Assembly (NCBI RefSeq): GCF_007752345.1
Contig: NZ_CP036299.1
Span: forward strand, 2,123,001-2,187,000
From: Planctopirus ephydatiae
Lineage (GTDB): Bacteria; Planctomycetota; Planctomycetia; Planctomycetales; Planctomycetaceae
Direction of reading: 5' to 3'
DNA: 64,000 bases
Positions 9,301 through 19,661 of the stretch are shown piece by piece. A program made the translations under genes and the position numbers. Every line of letters starts with the position of its first letter. Positions within the stretch are counted from its first letter, which is position 1. The notes beneath the pieces were generated by a model. That model was given only the letters and a program-made list of their open reading frames with translations. It was not told the DNA's origin and searched no databases.

Positions 9301-10626
9301 GTGTCTGCCAATTCTACTTACGCCATGCAACCTGTTGGACGAGCGATTTCTGGCGTGATGCGTCCCCCGGGATCAAAAAGCTTAACCAACCGAGCTTTGG
9401 TGACGGCGGCACTCGCTGCAGGAACGAGTGAGCTGACCGGTGTGCTGCACAGCCGTGATACGGAAGTGATGATTGACAGCCTCCGTCGACTGGGGATCTC
9501 AATCGAAGAGTACACAGACGAACATCGTGTGGTCGTTCAAGGTTGCGGTGGGCAAATTCCCAATGCGCGGGCCGACCTGTGGCTCGAAAACAGTGGCACG
9601 AGCATTCGTTTTCTGGCAGCGATGTGTGCTCTGGGGCCAGGCGATGGCCAGCCGGGGAATTACCGGCTTGATGGTAACAGCCGCATGCGTGAGCGACCGA
9701 TTGATGATCTGATTTCTGCCCTGGGGGCCATGGGCTGCCAGGCGCAGTGCGAACTCAATTCGGGCTGCCCCCCGGTGGTGATTGAATCGACCGGGTTATC
9801 CGCTTCGAAGGTCTCGATTCGAGCCGAAAAGTCGAGCCAGTTTTTAAGTGCGCTCCTGTTGGCCAGCCCGTACAATCAGCAACCACTGCAGATTGAAACG
9901 ATCGGAACAATGGTTTCTGAGCCGTACGTGGAAATGACCTCCGGTGTGATGGCGGCTTTTGGGGTAGCCGTGGAATGCCCGCAGCCCGGCACTTACATCG
10001 TCAAGCCAGCGACATACCAGGGGATTCGGTACGACATTGAACCGGATGCTTCAGCCGCCAGTTATTTCTTTGCCGTGGCGGCGATCACAGGTGGCGAGGT
10101 GACAGTGGATGGTCTCAACGCCAACGCATTACAGGGCGACGTGATGTTCGTCAAAGCCCTCGAGCAGATGGGTTGCGAAGTTCGCTGGGGCGAGCGGCAG
10201 ATCACCGTCAAAGGCCATCCTCTCAAAGGGATTGAGATCGATATGAATGCCATCAGCGACACGGCTCAGACATTGGCTGTGGTCGCCACGTTCGCTCAAA
10301 GCCCCACCACGATTCGCAATATTGCTCATGTTCGACATAAAGAAACGGATCGCATTCAGGCTGTGGTCACTGAACTCAGCAAACTGGGGATTCGCGCAGT
10401 CGAATTTGAAGATGGCATGACCATTTATCCGGGGGCTCCTCGCTGCTCTGAGTCGAAACCGGCACTGGTCGATACTTACGATGATCATCGCATGGCCATG
10501 AGTTTTGCCCTGTTGGGGCTCGTTCACTCCGGGATAGTGATCGACAATCCTGGTTGCACCTCAAAGACGTATCCCGACTTCTTTGCGGATCTCGCCCGCC
10601 TCTGCGAAGAAAGTAGCTCGCTATGA
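9301..10626 (+). CDS. aroA: 3-phosphoshikimate 1-carboxyvinyltransferase (EPSP synthase)
   Basis: The enzyme transfers the enolpyruvyl group of PEP to shikimate-3-phosphate, the sixth step of the shikimate pathway, in the cytoplasm. The N-terminal substrate motif [18 protein letters not shown] is present. It is followed by [15 protein letters not shown], the S3P-binding [14 protein letters not shown], the [11 protein letters not shown] segment, RHKETDRI and the C-terminal [17 protein letters not shown]. All the key Lys, Arg and Asp positions of the family seem to be there, and 441 residues is the usual length. GTG 9301 has a GAGG about ten bases upstream; an ATG at 9325 lacks a Shine-Dalgarno but remains possible. 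The stop overlaps the ATG of the rsmB-like gene (ATGA), so the two are co-transcribed and probably translationally coupled. Confidence 0.96.
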   Translation: MSANSTYAMQPVGRAISGVMRPPGSKSLTNRALVTAALAAGTSELTGVLHSRDTEVMIDSLRRLGISIEEYTDEHRVVVQGCGGQIPNARADLWLENSGTSIRFLAAMCALGPGDGQPGNYRLDGNSRMRERPIDDLISALGAMGCQAQCELNSGCPPVVIESTGLSASKVSIRAEKSSQFLSALLLASPYNQQPLQIETIGTMVSEPYVEMTSGVMAAFGVAVECPQPGTYIVKPATYQGIRYDIEPDASAASYFFAVAAITGGEVTVDGLNANALQGDVMFVKALEQMGCEVRWGERQITVKGHPLKGIEIDMNAISDTAQTLAVVATFAQSPTTIRNIAHVRHKETDRIQAVVTELSKLGIRAVEFEDGMTIYPGAPRCSESKPALVDTYDDHRMAMSFALLGLVHSGIVIDNPGCTSKTYPDFFADLARLCEESSSL

Positions 10627-12887
10627 ACGCTGAAAACTCACCGGAACTTCCTCCCCGCGCGGAAGGTTCCTCGCCACAACCAGAGAACTCAGGAACGCCA
10701 GAAACTCCGGTGAATACATTCCGGCAGCGTCGTGGGGAGATTCGTCGTCCGGGTCGTAAAAAATCGATCTCGCGTCAAAAGAGTTCGCCCAATCCACCGA
10801 GGCCTGTTGATCCGGCAGGTGCCGGAGGAGCAGGACAAGCCCCTGGTTCGAATCAGCCTTACAGTGAAAGTGAAACGCGGTCGTTTCCGCCGGGAAGATC
10901 TGGCCCGCCCACACAGGGAGGTGATGGCCGACCACGTTTCAGTCGCCCTGGTTTCAGTCGGCCCGGTTTCAGCCGTCAGGAAGAGAATCGATCTGGTAAT
11001 CGACAAGAGCGCAGGCCGTATGCCTCTGATCGCAGTCAGCAGCCTCCTGCCGGGCCTCGAATTGGTCGCGTCGGGCCGAACCCCTTTTTGTGGGTCGCTC
11101 CCGGAACTGAGGGCTCAGCACCCAAAACCGATGTTTCTGCGAGTGCTGGAGCGAATCCCTCGGAGACAACACGGCCACCGCGTGAAGAGAGGCCTCGCTT
11201 TCAACGTCCGCCAAACCAGAACTCACAGCCGCGCACGTTTCCGAATGCTGGTGCGGGTGCAGGTGCTGGTGCTGGCGAGACACGCACGCCGCGTGGTGTT
11301 ACCAGTTGGAGTGAAGCCCGGCCCGCTGGCTCAAAGCCACCGAGAAGGCCAGCGGCCCCCAATGGCGAGCAGCCGACGCGTTATCATGCGGGAACTGCCC
11401 CGCGTCGCGAACGCCCTGCGCCAGCAGGCCGTTCACCACAGAGTCAGCATGCCCCGGATGCCGGGCGGCGGTTGCATGCCCCAGATATTTCAGTGCTGCC
11501 TCCCATGCAATTGCTGGCCCCGCGCACTGCCCGCGAACTGGCCTTTAATGTGCTCGAAGCTCACCATGCCGGCAACAAGCATATCGGCGAAGTCTTCGAT
11601 CAGGCGGTCGATCGGACGACACTCTCTCCCAGTGATCGCCGGCTGGCTTACGAACTGATTTGCGGGATTGTGCGCCGCCAGTCGACATTGCAGGCGTTGC
11701 TGATGTCGCTGGTTCATCGACAGATGGAAACGCTCGAAAGACCGCTGCAGACAATCATCAAGATTGGTCTGTATCAGATCTTTCTGTGCCAGGGGATTCC
11801 GCAACATGCGGCTGTTCACGAGACGGTTGAGCTGGCCAAGCGTGCCAACATGCGCTGGGGTGGCTTTGTGAACGGTGTCCTCCGCAGTGCGATTCAGCTC
11901 ATGACGGAGAATATTCGCACTGAACCTTCATCGAGAGCGTTGCCGATCGGTCATCATCAGTATCGAGAACTGACGACCGATCTCTTCCCTTCGCCCACAT
12001 TGACACCCGGCTCTTATATTGCCGCGGCGTTCAGTTTTCCTCACGATCTCGTCGAGCGATGGGTCGGGCAATATGGGGTCGAAGTGACGATTCGCATGGC
12101 CTTCTGGTTCAATCAAGTCACCGAGACAGCCCTGCGGGTGAACCTGCTGAAGACCGATCGCGAGACGTTCCGGCAGAAGCTCTTTGCAGCCGATTTCGTA
12201 GCGGAAGCTGGTGATTTGCCGGAAACCATCCGACTCCTTTCGACTGTCCGTATCAGCACCTTACCTGGTTTTTCCGAGGGGGAATTCTCGGTGCAGGATC
12301 TCTCGGCTCAACATGCGGCCAGGCGATTGAATCCTCAGCCGGGTGAAGTTGTGCTCGATCTGTGTGCGGCTCCGGGTTCAAAAACCTGTCATATGGCCGA
12401 ACTGATGCAGAACCAGGGCGAGATCATCGCTGCGGATACGCATGGTGGCCGCATTCGTCAGGTGTATGAGAATGCCGAACGACTGGGCCTGTCGATCATT
12501 CGGACGATCACCATCGGCCCGCGCGGCGAGAACCTGCCCTCGATGGAGTTCGATAAAGTCCTGGCGGATGTCCCTTGTTCGAATACCGGCGTGCTCGGAA
12601 AACGTCCTGAGGCGCGATGGAAGTATTCACCCGCCCATCTCGATGAACTGCGCGAGATGCAAGCGACAATCCTGCGCACGGCGGCTGGTAAAGTCCGCAT
12701 TGGCGGCCGAATCCTCTATTCGACCTGCAGTATTGAACCCCTGGAAAATGAAGAGATCGTCCAGCAGTTCCTCGCTGCGACGAGTGAAGCGGGTGGGCCA
12801 CAATTCCGACTGGTTGAGGAGCAGAAATTCATGCCCGGCAGCCCAGCCGATGGTGCTTATCAGGCTCTGATCGAGCGAGTTTCCTAA
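10623..12887 (+). CDS. rsmB: RsmB-like 16S rRNA m5C methyltransferase with long disordered N-terminus
   Basis: This is a predicted SAM-dependent cytosine-5 methyltransferase of 16S rRNA (position 967 in E. coli). From about residue 300 there is a NusB-type RNA-binding domain ([13 protein letters not shown]...[10 protein letters not shown]), then the Rossmann methyltransferase with [10 protein letters not shown] (579-588) for SAM. The two cysteines of the NSUN/RsmB mechanism are in ADVPCSNTG (Cys652) and STCSIEP (Cys702). Residues 1-295 are an added low-complexity region rich in Arg, Pro, Ser and Gly, with short repeats such as [13 protein letters not shown] and AGAGAGAG. Typical RsmB is about 430-450 residues. 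The start overlaps the aroA stop. The rRNA specificity is inferred. Confidence 0.92.
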   Translation: MNAENSPELPPRAEGSSPQPENSGTPETPVNTFRQRRGEIRRPGRKKSISRQKSSPNPPRPVDPAGAGGAGQAPGSNQPYSESETRSFPPGRSGPPTQGGDGRPRFSRPGFSRPGFSRQEENRSGNRQERRPYASDRSQQPPAGPRIGRVGPNPFLWVAPGTEGSAPKTDVSASAGANPSETTRPPREERPRFQRPPNQNSQPRTFPNAGAGAGAGAGETRTPRGVTSWSEARPAGSKPPRRPAAPNGEQPTRYHAGTAPRRERPAPAGRSPQSQHAPDAGRRLHAPDISVLPPMQLLAPRTARELAFNVLEAHHAGNKHIGEVFDQAVDRTTLSPSDRRLAYELICGIVRRQSTLQALLMSLVHRQMETLERPLQTIIKIGLYQIFLCQGIPQHAAVHETVELAKRANMRWGGFVNGVLRSAIQLMTENIRTEPSSRALPIGHHQYRELTTDLFPSPTLTPGSYIAAAFSFPHDLVERWVGQYGVEVTIRMAFWFNQVTETALRVNLLKTDRETFRQKLFAADFVAEAGDLPETIRLLSTVRISTLPGFSEGEFSVQDLSAQHAARRLNPQPGEVVLDLCAAPGSKTCHMAELMQNQGEIIAADTHGGRIRQVYENAERLGLSIIRTITIGPRGENLPSMEFDKVLADVPCSNTGVLGKRPEARWKYSPAHLDELREMQATILRTAAGKVRIGGRILYSTCSIEPLENEEIVQQFLAATSEAGGPQFRLVEEQKFMPGSPADGAYQALIERVS

Positions 12888-12978
12888 GTTTGAAACGTTC
12901 ATCAAGAGGGCTTTGGTTTGACTCTTTCCCATTTCTTGGGATACTTCAACAACCTGACTAACATCTGTCAGGTCTCTT

Positions 12979-13052
12979 GTCTCCGTAGCTCAACTGGATA
13001 GAGCGTCGGCCTCCGAAGCCGAAGGTTAGTGGTTCGAACCCACTCGGGGACA
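12979..13052 (+). tRNA. tRNA-Arg (anticodon CCG)
   Basis: A full cloverleaf of 74 bases. The 7-bp acceptor stem pairs GTCTCCG with CGGGGAC (one G-T pair), the D-stem is GCTC/GAGC, the anticodon stem is TCGGC/GCCGA with loop CTCCGAA, and the T-arm contains GGTTCGAACC. The anticodon CCG reads CGG (Arg). CCA is not encoded. A short T-run follows directly. Confidence 0.95.
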
Positions 13053-13592
13053 TTTTTCCTAAGTTCTTCCCAAAGCTGAAGCTCGCTAAGTGCCACTGCT
13101 GGCTTGCCAGCAGTGCTCCTCGGATTCTCCAGCCAGCTCAAGCACATCACCCAACCCCACGACCTCTTCAACAGCCGCTCCCTGAGTGCTATCAGCCATC
13201 TCCATTGGTCGATTGATCTCGAATGACATTGATGCGTGCCCATCACGCTTCTCAGAACCACTGCAAAGCCAGCCAGTATTGCTACATTGCCGACGAACCT
13301 TTCCCCGCAGGCTTTTTTCTGTTCGGGCTGCTGCTCGTCCAGGATGAGGACTCTTACAGAATCAGCAGCTCGCGCAGCGGTAAACGACGCCAGAGGAGCA
13401 TGACGATGAGTCACGGGATGTGCTTGATCGTCACTACGAAAGGCACGAAATCGGCCGCAGCCAACCTGTCCGTCGATGACATCTACGGCGAGCACATCGA
13501 GTCCACGACTCAGCAGTTTGAGGATTGTCATCACCACGTCCGCGAGCGTTAATCCTGTGAGCAACACTCGCGCGGTCGGGTGTATGGCCTTC
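13053..13592. other. 540-bp intergenic region between tRNA-Arg and the aquaporin gene
   Basis: It holds one copy of repeat G (13090-13121). Open frames on both strands cross it, but the minus-strand one runs antisense through the tRNA and the repeat, and none has a recognisable domain. I see no supported gene here. Confidence 0.5.
13090..13121 (+). repeat. repeat G copy (hairpin ACTGCTGGC/GCCAGCAGT)
   Basis: The palindromic core CTGCTGGCTTGCCAGCAG is flanked by GTGCCA on the left and TGCTCCTC on the right. Related copies lie at 35365-35397 and 35570-35596. Confidence 0.75.
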
Positions 13593-14327
13593 TCATACGC
13601 CTTCTGGCTTGGTCTCAAAGCAGGACTTATAGGCAACCCCTGCAATCACGGCGCCAAGCAGAGGTGCCACCCAAAACAGCCACAGCTGCATCAAGGCCCA
13701 ACCCTGCACGAACATCGCAGGTCCGGTTGATCGGGCTGGGTTGACAGACAAGTTAGTGACGGGAATGCCAATCAGGTGAATCAAAGTCAGCCCCAGCCCG
13801 ATAGCTATCGGGGCAAACCCGGCAGCAGCCAGCCGATCCGTTGCGCCAAGAATGATTATCAGAAACATGAATGTCAGCACCACCTCAGCCACGAAACAGG
13901 CCAGTAACGAATACTGCCCTGGCGAGTGTTCCCCATACCCGTTGCTTGCAAAACCGCCGGATAGAGAGAAGCCATCTTTGCCCGAAGCAATGACGTACAA
14001 CACAGCGGCTCCCGCCAATCCTCCAACAACCTGAGATATAACATAAGGAAACAAATCCTTGAGCGGAAATCGCCCACCGGCAACCAATCCCGCAGAAACC
14101 GCCGGATTGAGGTGGCATCCGGAGATGTGCCCAATCGCAAAGGCCATCGAGAGCACGGTGAGTCCGAAGGCCAGGGCGACACCCACATGGCCAATTCCCA
14201 TGTTGACCGAGGAACCACCCATTTGAGCTTCGAACATTGCCCCCAGGACGGCACTGCCGCAGCCGCCAAAGACCAGCCAGAATGTTCCAATTCCTTCAGC
14301 AACACATCGCTTCCCAAGATTTATTAT
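13593..14327 (-). CDS. aqpZ: aquaporin Z-like water channel, start codon abnormal
   Basis: This is a MIP-family channel in the inner membrane, predicted to pass water. Both pore motifs are present: HLNPAVSAG and SVNPARSTG. The sequence aligns with E. coli AqpZ through [21 protein letters not shown] and [11 protein letters not shown]. Of the selectivity-filter residues the Phe (AFGLTV), His (IHLIG) and Arg (NPAR) are kept, while the Thr before SVNPAR appears as Leu. The first ATG in frame (14237) would remove helix 1. The conserved N-terminus [20 protein letters not shown] is encoded upstream in the same frame, but no ATG, GTG or TTG occurs before a stop. Two ATA codons (14327, 14324) follow an AAGGGA, and I place the start there tentatively. 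Confidence 0.85.
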   Translation of the reverse strand: MINLGKRCVAEGIGTFWLVFGGCGSAVLGAMFEAQMGGSSVNMGIGHVGVALAFGLTVLSMAFAIGHISGCHLNPAVSAGLVAGGRFPLKDLFPYVISQVVGGLAGAAVLYVIASGKDGFSLSGGFASNGYGEHSPGQYSLLACFVAEVVLTFMFLIIILGATDRLAAAGFAPIAIGLGLTLIHLIGIPVTNLSVNPARSTGPAMFVQGWALMQLWLFWVAPLLGAVIAGVAYKSCFETKPEGV

Positions 14328-14455
14328 TGTTCCCTTAAAGAAGACTTGACCACATCACGATACCGTCCATCGGCACGCAAGAAACATGTTCCATTTCAAA
14401 TACGGCCGATCGCGTACTCCGCGTATATATCGTGGATGCCTTTGTTGGCAAGCCT

Positions 14456-15508
14456 CTATTTGACTTTGATGGCGGGAAAAGGAATAGTTCCGACGAGTCG
14501 ATCGGCGCGACTGGTAACATCCGTTGGCTCGCCCACGACGAAAATCAATGTCTGGCGCAGCGTTGCATGATCTGGCCAATCGGTCTCAATACCTGGCAGG
14601 AGGATATTGAGTTGATGCTGGGGCAGGTCGAGTTTGTTGAACACCACCTGCGTCTGATGTGGTGATTGATCAGTTTCCTTTTCGCCGAAAACGACAGCCA
14701 CTGCCAACTTCTCACCGAAAGCCATGGCCCATCCGCCCATTTCCTGTGGCTTCCAGAACTTGTAGCCATCTTCGGCAAACTTCCCCCTGGCAGATCGCTG
14801 ATAAGGCAGGGCGGTCCGCCGCAGGGGAATCCAGTTCTCGAAGTAAGACGTCAACGAGCCTCGCCACAGATGGTCAGCGACGAGAACTGTCCTTTCTGAC
14901 GCCGACGCGTCCCACTGCTTCCCATCCCACGTTCTCACAACCACGTCGCGCAGTTCCCAGGGTCTGCGTAGCACGGTGCGTTCCAGTTTGAGGCTGCCAT
15001 CTTCCAGAACTTCATAGCGGGATGTGGTCTCAAAATCGGGACGCCCATGGCGGTCAAGTTCCGCATAGAACCAGTGCGTGATCTGCGACCTGAAAACCAG
15101 CGTGCCCTGGTGGCCCGTTTTCGGCGACTCCAGGGCATCGCAGGTGAACTTTCCATGGAAACAGCCTTCCATCGTCACGTTGGCCCGGACGTCCTTGTCA
15201 CCGGAATCATGAGGCGAACCCAGATAGCGTGAATTCCAATACGTCCACTGGATCACACGATCTGTCGTCTCCCCCTGGAACGAATCTCCCACCAGATTGG
15301 TCTCGGGTGCGATGTCAACATCGTAAAGACCACAAATGGCACCCCCTTTGTTAAAGACGTATTGAAAGCGTCGATTGGCCGCCGTCCTGATACTCAGCGT
15401 GCGAGTCTCCGCATCATAAATAGACTCGGCTTCCCGGGCGATCAAGGGCGTAGCCACACCAAAACCCGCCACAACAACCACGACGACCATCCGGAAGATA
15501 TTTAACAA
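14456..15508 (-). CDS. secreted protein of unknown function
   Basis: A 350-residue protein with a strong signal peptide (MVVVVVVAGFGVATPLIA) and a mature region of beta-rich appearance with many Trp and Arg-Asp pairs. No family is recognised. A resemblance in style to mutarotase-like or DUF-type exported planctomycete proteins is only an impression. The TTG at 15508 is chosen because GGGAGG ends 8 bases before it. The frame is open up to an ATG at 15547, which has no Shine-Dalgarno and would put charged residues before the signal. It lies 128 bases downstream of the aquaporin start on the same strand, with a HEAT-repeat gene upstream. No operon is certain. Confidence 0.75.
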   Translation of the reverse strand: MLNIFRMVVVVVVAGFGVATPLIAREAESIYDAETRTLSIRTAANRRFQYVFNKGGAICGLYDVDIAPETNLVGDSFQGETTDRVIQWTYWNSRYLGSPHDSGDKDVRANVTMEGCFHGKFTCDALESPKTGHQGTLVFRSQITHWFYAELDRHGRPDFETTSRYEVLEDGSLKLERTVLRRPWELRDVVVRTWDGKQWDASASERTVLVADHLWRGSLTSYFENWIPLRRTALPYQRSARGKFAEDGYKFWKPQEMGGWAMAFGEKLAVAVVFGEKETDQSPHQTQVVFNKLDLPQHQLNILLPGIETDWPDHATLRQTLIFVVGEPTDVTSRADRLVGTIPFPAIKVK

Positions 15509-15608
15509 GATTGAAACCTCCCGATCCTCGCAAACACACTCAACCAAGCCTCAACACTTGATGTAAAACAAACGCCGCACTACTTACGACTCGACTTCGC
15601 CTACAATT

Positions 15609-16985
15609 TCACTCATTTTCAGTTTGCCCTGATGATATCTGCTGAAGTGCATTTATGGCAGCACTCCTCACCCATTCACTTTCGTCTCCCTCAGCCATTC
15701 GCTTCAAATGCGGAATCGCGGTCACAGCCTTTTCTTGAAGCTTTCCGAGCGCAACCGCAGCGGCGTGACGTACATTCGTACCAAAAACTGCATCACTGTC
15801 CTGCAAGGCAACAATATAGACCTTCATGATTTCGGGAGTTGCATTTCCGAGCGATCCCAGATTCTCAATCACGCAAGCACGCACCAGTGCGTCCTTATCC
15901 TTGAACATCTTGAGTAATCGCGAATTAGCGGTCTCCGGTGAAATCGCCACGATCGCCTCTATGGCATGGATTCGAACCATCACTTCGGGATGTATGAGAG
16001 CATCCTCCAACTCTGGCATTGCCGCCTTTGCTCTTGGCCCGAGCTTGCCAAGCAATATCACCGCTTCATCAACAACATCAGATCCATTTTTATCCTGTTG
16101 AATGGCGCTGATCAGAGTTCCCACTGCATTGTCAGGTGCATCGCTCATTTTGGCGATTGCGAATGCGGCAGCAACACGCACTAGAGGGTCAGAGTCCCGG
16201 TTCATAACCTCTTTAAGTTGAACGAGGGCCACCTGGGCTTCTTTTCCCATAAACGCCAGAGCAATAGCGGCATCGTATCGTATGGGGCGAGTTCCCGTCA
16301 TATCGGGTGTATAGAAGTGCGAGCGATCGTCTTTATCGTCAAGCAGCTCGATCAGTCGAGGTACATTCGGAGATCCCGCTTCACCAAGTGCGGCTATAGC
16401 TTGTATGGCAGCCGCACGCACATCGGGCGACACATCGGAAAGTACGGTTCCTAAGAGTTTTGACAGGGAATGAGAGTCCTTATGTATAGATACAATGGCC
16501 ATGACGGCCTGCAGGCGGATTTCTACCTGAGGATCGGCGAGCAGTCGCGTCAACGTGGAAAGCGATGAACTTGCATCGCTTTCCATCTTTGAAAGTGCGA
16601 CGATTGCGCGTTTGCGGCCATTTGTTTTGGGGCTCTTATCAATGAATTCACAAATTTGTGAAACGGCTGGCTTTCCAATGTCTGCAAGGGCATCCGCCGC
16701 CTGAGAGCCAACAGTCTCTACGGGAAACAATATGAATACGTAGCTGGGAATGTAGACTGCCCGGCGGTCATCATTCAGGGAATCGATCAGCGTCTGGATG
16801 GCTAATTCTGAAGCCGGTCGTTGTTTGCCAATCGCAGTAACTGCTTCAGCACTTTTGATGGCGTCTTTGCCGTGAACGACCGCAATCAGATCATTTAGCG
16901 AAGGTTGGTGCGTTTGCGAGAAAACACCAGACGGCCAGGTGAAAATAATGATCGCGAGGATGAATCGCATCTTCGAAACAAACAT
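15609..16985 (-). CDS. exported HEAT-repeat protein
   Basis: This 458-residue protein starts with a signal peptide (MRFILAIIIFTWPSGVFSQ, after a short MFVSK). The rest is a series of about ten HEAT/PBS-lyase-like helical repeats, for example ADALADIGKPAV, VRAAAIQAIAALGEAG, AIALAFMGKEAQV and VRHAAAVALGKLQEKA. Such solenoids usually act as protein-protein scaffolds in the periplasm. No enzymatic motif is seen. GGAAGG lies about 10 bases before ATG 16985. The gene is separated from both neighbours by 100-230 bases, so it is probably transcribed alone. Confidence 0.85.
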   Translation of the reverse strand: MFVSKMRFILAIIIFTWPSGVFSQTHQPSLNDLIAVVHGKDAIKSAEAVTAIGKQRPASELAIQTLIDSLNDDRRAVYIPSYVFILFPVETVGSQAADALADIGKPAVSQICEFIDKSPKTNGRKRAIVALSKMESDASSSLSTLTRLLADPQVEIRLQAVMAIVSIHKDSHSLSKLLGTVLSDVSPDVRAAAIQAIAALGEAGSPNVPRLIELLDDKDDRSHFYTPDMTGTRPIRYDAAIALAFMGKEAQVALVQLKEVMNRDSDPLVRVAAAFAIAKMSDAPDNAVGTLISAIQQDKNGSDVVDEAVILLGKLGPRAKAAMPELEDALIHPEVMVRIHAIEAIVAISPETANSRLLKMFKDKDALVRACVIENLGSLGNATPEIMKVYIVALQDSDAVFGTNVRHAAAVALGKLQEKAVTAIPHLKRMAEGDESEWVRSAAINALQQISSGQTENE

Positions 16986-17215
16986 TTTCGAAGCTTCCTT
17001 CCGCCCAGTTAAGTTAGGCGATCAGTCAATTCAAGATCACGATATCAAGATCGACTCTTGAACGCTGCAATAAATTGCCTCTTAGTCTTGAGTCTTAGCA
17101 CCATCCCTCAATGATTGACTTCTATTGAATCTTCCGATTGACCCTCGACAGACTCATGAATTTCTTCGCTGCCTTCGCGTCTTCGCGAGATCCAGATCAT
17201 CGCCACGCACAGACC

Positions 17216-18343
17216 CTACGGCGCGACGACCAGCCGCCGGATTTCCATTTGCGGCACCGTAAGTTTCAAGATCATCTGCAAGGTCGAGCCGACATCGGCC
17301 GTGTCATCCGTATCGAACTCGACGGGCTCCGTCATCGAGGCCATGCCGACGACGTTGCCGTATCGATCAAGGATCGGTCCGCCGCTTGATCCAATGGCGT
17401 AGTCAGCACTGATCGACATCCATTTTTCAGGCCGCTCATTTTTTCGACTGCCAATCTGCTGATAACGCGTCACATAACCTTGTGTGAACATGAAATGGGC
17501 GGATCCCGGATGCGTCAGCGCTCCCACCCAGGCACCGACGGCGGCCGATTTTCCCAAGGGAATGGGCGTCAGATCTTTCGCCGTGATCCGGGCAATCGCC
17601 ACATCCGCCCGGCGATCGGCTGCGAGAATTTCCGTCACCGGATAGACATCGCCCTGCAGGGTCATCACGGCAAAGCATTCCAGCTCGGTCGTATCGAACA
17701 CATGATAGTTGGTGACAATCACACCATCAGCAGCCAGCACCCAGGCGGTGGCATTGCTGACATAATGAAACCGCGGTGGTTGCGTGCGAGTCTGCTGTAA
17801 GCTGCCAATCAGCAGGGTCGAGGGGACGACCAGCCGGTAAACTTCTTCGGGCGAGAGGACGGCCGTTCGAGGCGGTGGCAATTCGAGTGTGACCTGCCTC
17901 CGCTCGAGCTGTTTTTTCATATCCCGCGAAGAGAGACACTGGCCAGCTTTCGCCAGTAGAATCGCCTTACGCTCGAAGTTCCGCGAAAGTTCTTCGTCGT
18001 TAAGAAATACCGGCTCATCATTGGCAACCACTGGCCGACTGCCCGCCTCTGCCGCAGCCTCTGCTGTCTGTGCAACCGCCGCCTGGGCAACTGCTGTCTG
18101 TACAACCGCTGTCTGGCCTTGCAAAACTTCCTGCTCACAGAGAACGGTCGTCCTCGGCTTTTTGGCAACTTGCCGTTCAGGAGGAGAGCGCGTCTCAGCC
18201 TCGGCGTTCCATGCCGGTGTCGGGAAAGGCACCGAGGAGTATTTCAGCGGTCGTGAAAACCCCCAGCTTCCAGCAGCAACGAAAAAGATCGCAGCCGCCA
18301 GACCAGCAACTCGACTCCAGCGCCTTTCCAGCCAGTGCGTCAT
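17216..18343 (-). CDS. trypsin-like serine protease (S1C/DegP-type fold, no PDZ), membrane-anchored
   Basis: A 375-residue protein with an N-terminal membrane anchor or signal (VAGLAAAIFFVAAGSWGF) and a low-complexity Gln-Ala-Val stretch around residues 77-100 (TAVVQTAVAQAAVAQTA). From about residue 165 there is a trypsin-fold protease domain. The triad is visible as His214 (TNYHVF), Asp247 (RRADVAI) and Ser320 (IGSSGGPI). No PDZ domain follows, unlike DegP. The location is predicted to be periplasmic. ATG 18343 directly follows the TAA of the upstream hydrolase gene, and the GGAG just before that TAA serves as Shine-Dalgarno, so the two are translationally coupled. Substrates are unknown. 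Confidence 0.88.
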   Translation of the reverse strand: MTHWLERRWSRVAGLAAAIFFVAAGSWGFSRPLKYSSVPFPTPAWNAEAETRSPPERQVAKKPRTTVLCEQEVLQGQTAVVQTAVAQAAVAQTAEAAAEAGSRPVVANDEPVFLNDEELSRNFERKAILLAKAGQCLSSRDMKKQLERRQVTLELPPPRTAVLSPEEVYRLVVPSTLLIGSLQQTRTQPPRFHYVSNATAWVLAADGVIVTNYHVFDTTELECFAVMTLQGDVYPVTEILAADRRADVAIARITAKDLTPIPLGKSAAVGAWVGALTHPGSAHFMFTQGYVTRYQQIGSRKNERPEKWMSISADYAIGSSGGPILDRYGNVVGMASMTEPVEFDTDDTADVGSTLQMILKLTVPQMEIRRLVVAP

Positions 18344-19333
18344 TTATCGCTCCAGGCGTGAACGACGATCCCGCCACTCAATGGTCGATTTTCCCACGTA
18401 TTTATCCAGAAAGGCCAGAATATGGTCTTCTGTCTTCAGCTTTCGCCCCAGGAGTCCAGTTCCTCGCAGCCCACCCTCATAGGTTTCCAGATAAATGTGA
18501 TCCCTCTTATCGGGATTCAGCTTTTCAGCCAGCTTTTTGGCAGCGCCTTTATCAGCGGTATCTTTGGAACCGACGCCAATCAAGACCGGCAAGCCCAGAA
18601 TTCGCACGGCTGTTTCCGACTGTGCCGTATTCATCCCCTGAATGGAGCCTTCCGGAGAGAGCAGCACGAGGGCCCGCACATCCTGCCCGCGAGGTGTTCT
18701 CGCTGCGACAGTCGGGGCATCATCCCAGGGAATTTTCGACCAGTCGAGTTCCGTATAAGCTGTGGCGATCGCTGTCGAAAAATCGGCACCAAGAATGGCC
18801 AGCTTGCTCATATTCAGCTTTTCGGCCATGTGCTCGTCGTACAGAAACTTTTTCACCGCTTCGAGATCGCCGGGAATCATGGCCTGATAATCACGCGGCT
18901 TGAGTTGAGGTACATTGCTCTTGGTGGCTCCCGGGGCAACCGCTGGCCCAGGAACTAAGGGAGTCTCACCATGCCCACGCAAGTCAACCGTCACCACGGC
19001 ATAACCAGCATCATTCAGAAAGGGTGCCAGCGAGCTGTTGAAATTCTGCCGCGAACCTTTCTTGCCGTGCAGCAAGATCACGACGGGTGTGTCTTTCCCT
19101 TTCTTCCCTGCAAAGTAAGAAATTTTCAGTGGGATTCCGTCTTTGGTCACCAGCGTCTTGTCTTCAAACCGGCTCACCGCAGCGGCTGGCTTGGTCGCCT
19201 GGGCATACAACGATTCTGGAGCCATTATACTCACACATGTGGCCAGAACCACCAGTGGCAGCAATCGCCCCCAAGCCCGGCAACGACCACACAACGCTGT
19301 TTGCGACAGTCTATCAATCATCAGACGGAGCAT
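18344..19333 (-). CDS. exported alpha/beta-hydrolase-fold protein lacking a Ser nucleophile
   Basis: This protein of about 329 residues has a signal peptide (LLPLVVLATCVSIMAPESLYAQA) and an alpha/beta-hydrolase fold. The oxyanion HG motif (VVILLHGKKGSR, about 84-95) is present, as is the VDLRGHGET strand. The nucleophile elbow reads ILGADFSTA, placing Asp184 where Ser, Cys or Asp is expected. No clear catalytic His follows near the C-terminus (YEGGLRGTGLLG). It may be a non-catalytic relative, or use Asp as dehalogenases do. ATG 19333 has AAGGA six bases upstream and is preferred to 19387. It forms a two-gene operon with the serine protease. Confidence 0.8.
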   Translation of the reverse strand: MLRLMIDRLSQTALCGRCRAWGRLLPLVVLATCVSIMAPESLYAQATKPAAAVSRFEDKTLVTKDGIPLKISYFAGKKGKDTPVVILLHGKKGSRQNFNSSLAPFLNDAGYAVVTVDLRGHGETPLVPGPAVAPGATKSNVPQLKPRDYQAMIPGDLEAVKKFLYDEHMAEKLNMSKLAILGADFSTAIATAYTELDWSKIPWDDAPTVAARTPRGQDVRALVLLSPEGSIQGMNTAQSETAVRILGLPVLIGVGSKDTADKGAAKKLAEKLNPDKRDHIYLETYEGGLRGTGLLGRKLKTEDHILAFLDKYVGKSTIEWRDRRSRLER

Positions 19334-19661
19334 TGCTGTTCCTTCTAGAACGCCTTCCGGGCCAATCAGGTGCAGGTCAACAGGCAAAAGCCGTCCGTTT
19401 GCTCAGACGTCTCAATTGTGATCTCAAGTGTGGTCTCAATCGAGCTTTCCGCTGCCCGGAAAGTCGCGTTCAATAACTGTGGTTCATCCAGATGTAACGA
19501 TCTCTTGAAGTCTAAACCTGAACATGGCCAAGTTCAATTCGTGAATTCTCACTCACGGATCAATTCTTCAAATCCAGCCTCGTACGATCCATACAGCTTT
19601 CCCGACAGTCAGAAAGCGATGAACATGCCGGATGTCAGCCGACTGCCAATCTTCCAGTCCG

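Noticed and set aside
10732-11658. 308-codon plus-strand open frame
   Set aside because: Alternative frame of the Arg/Pro-rich extension of the rsmB-like gene; its length follows from composition.
12968-13645. 225-codon minus-strand open frame
   Set aside because: It runs antisense through tRNA-Arg (its end, [12 protein letters not shown], is a known antisense-tRNA artefact) and through repeat G.
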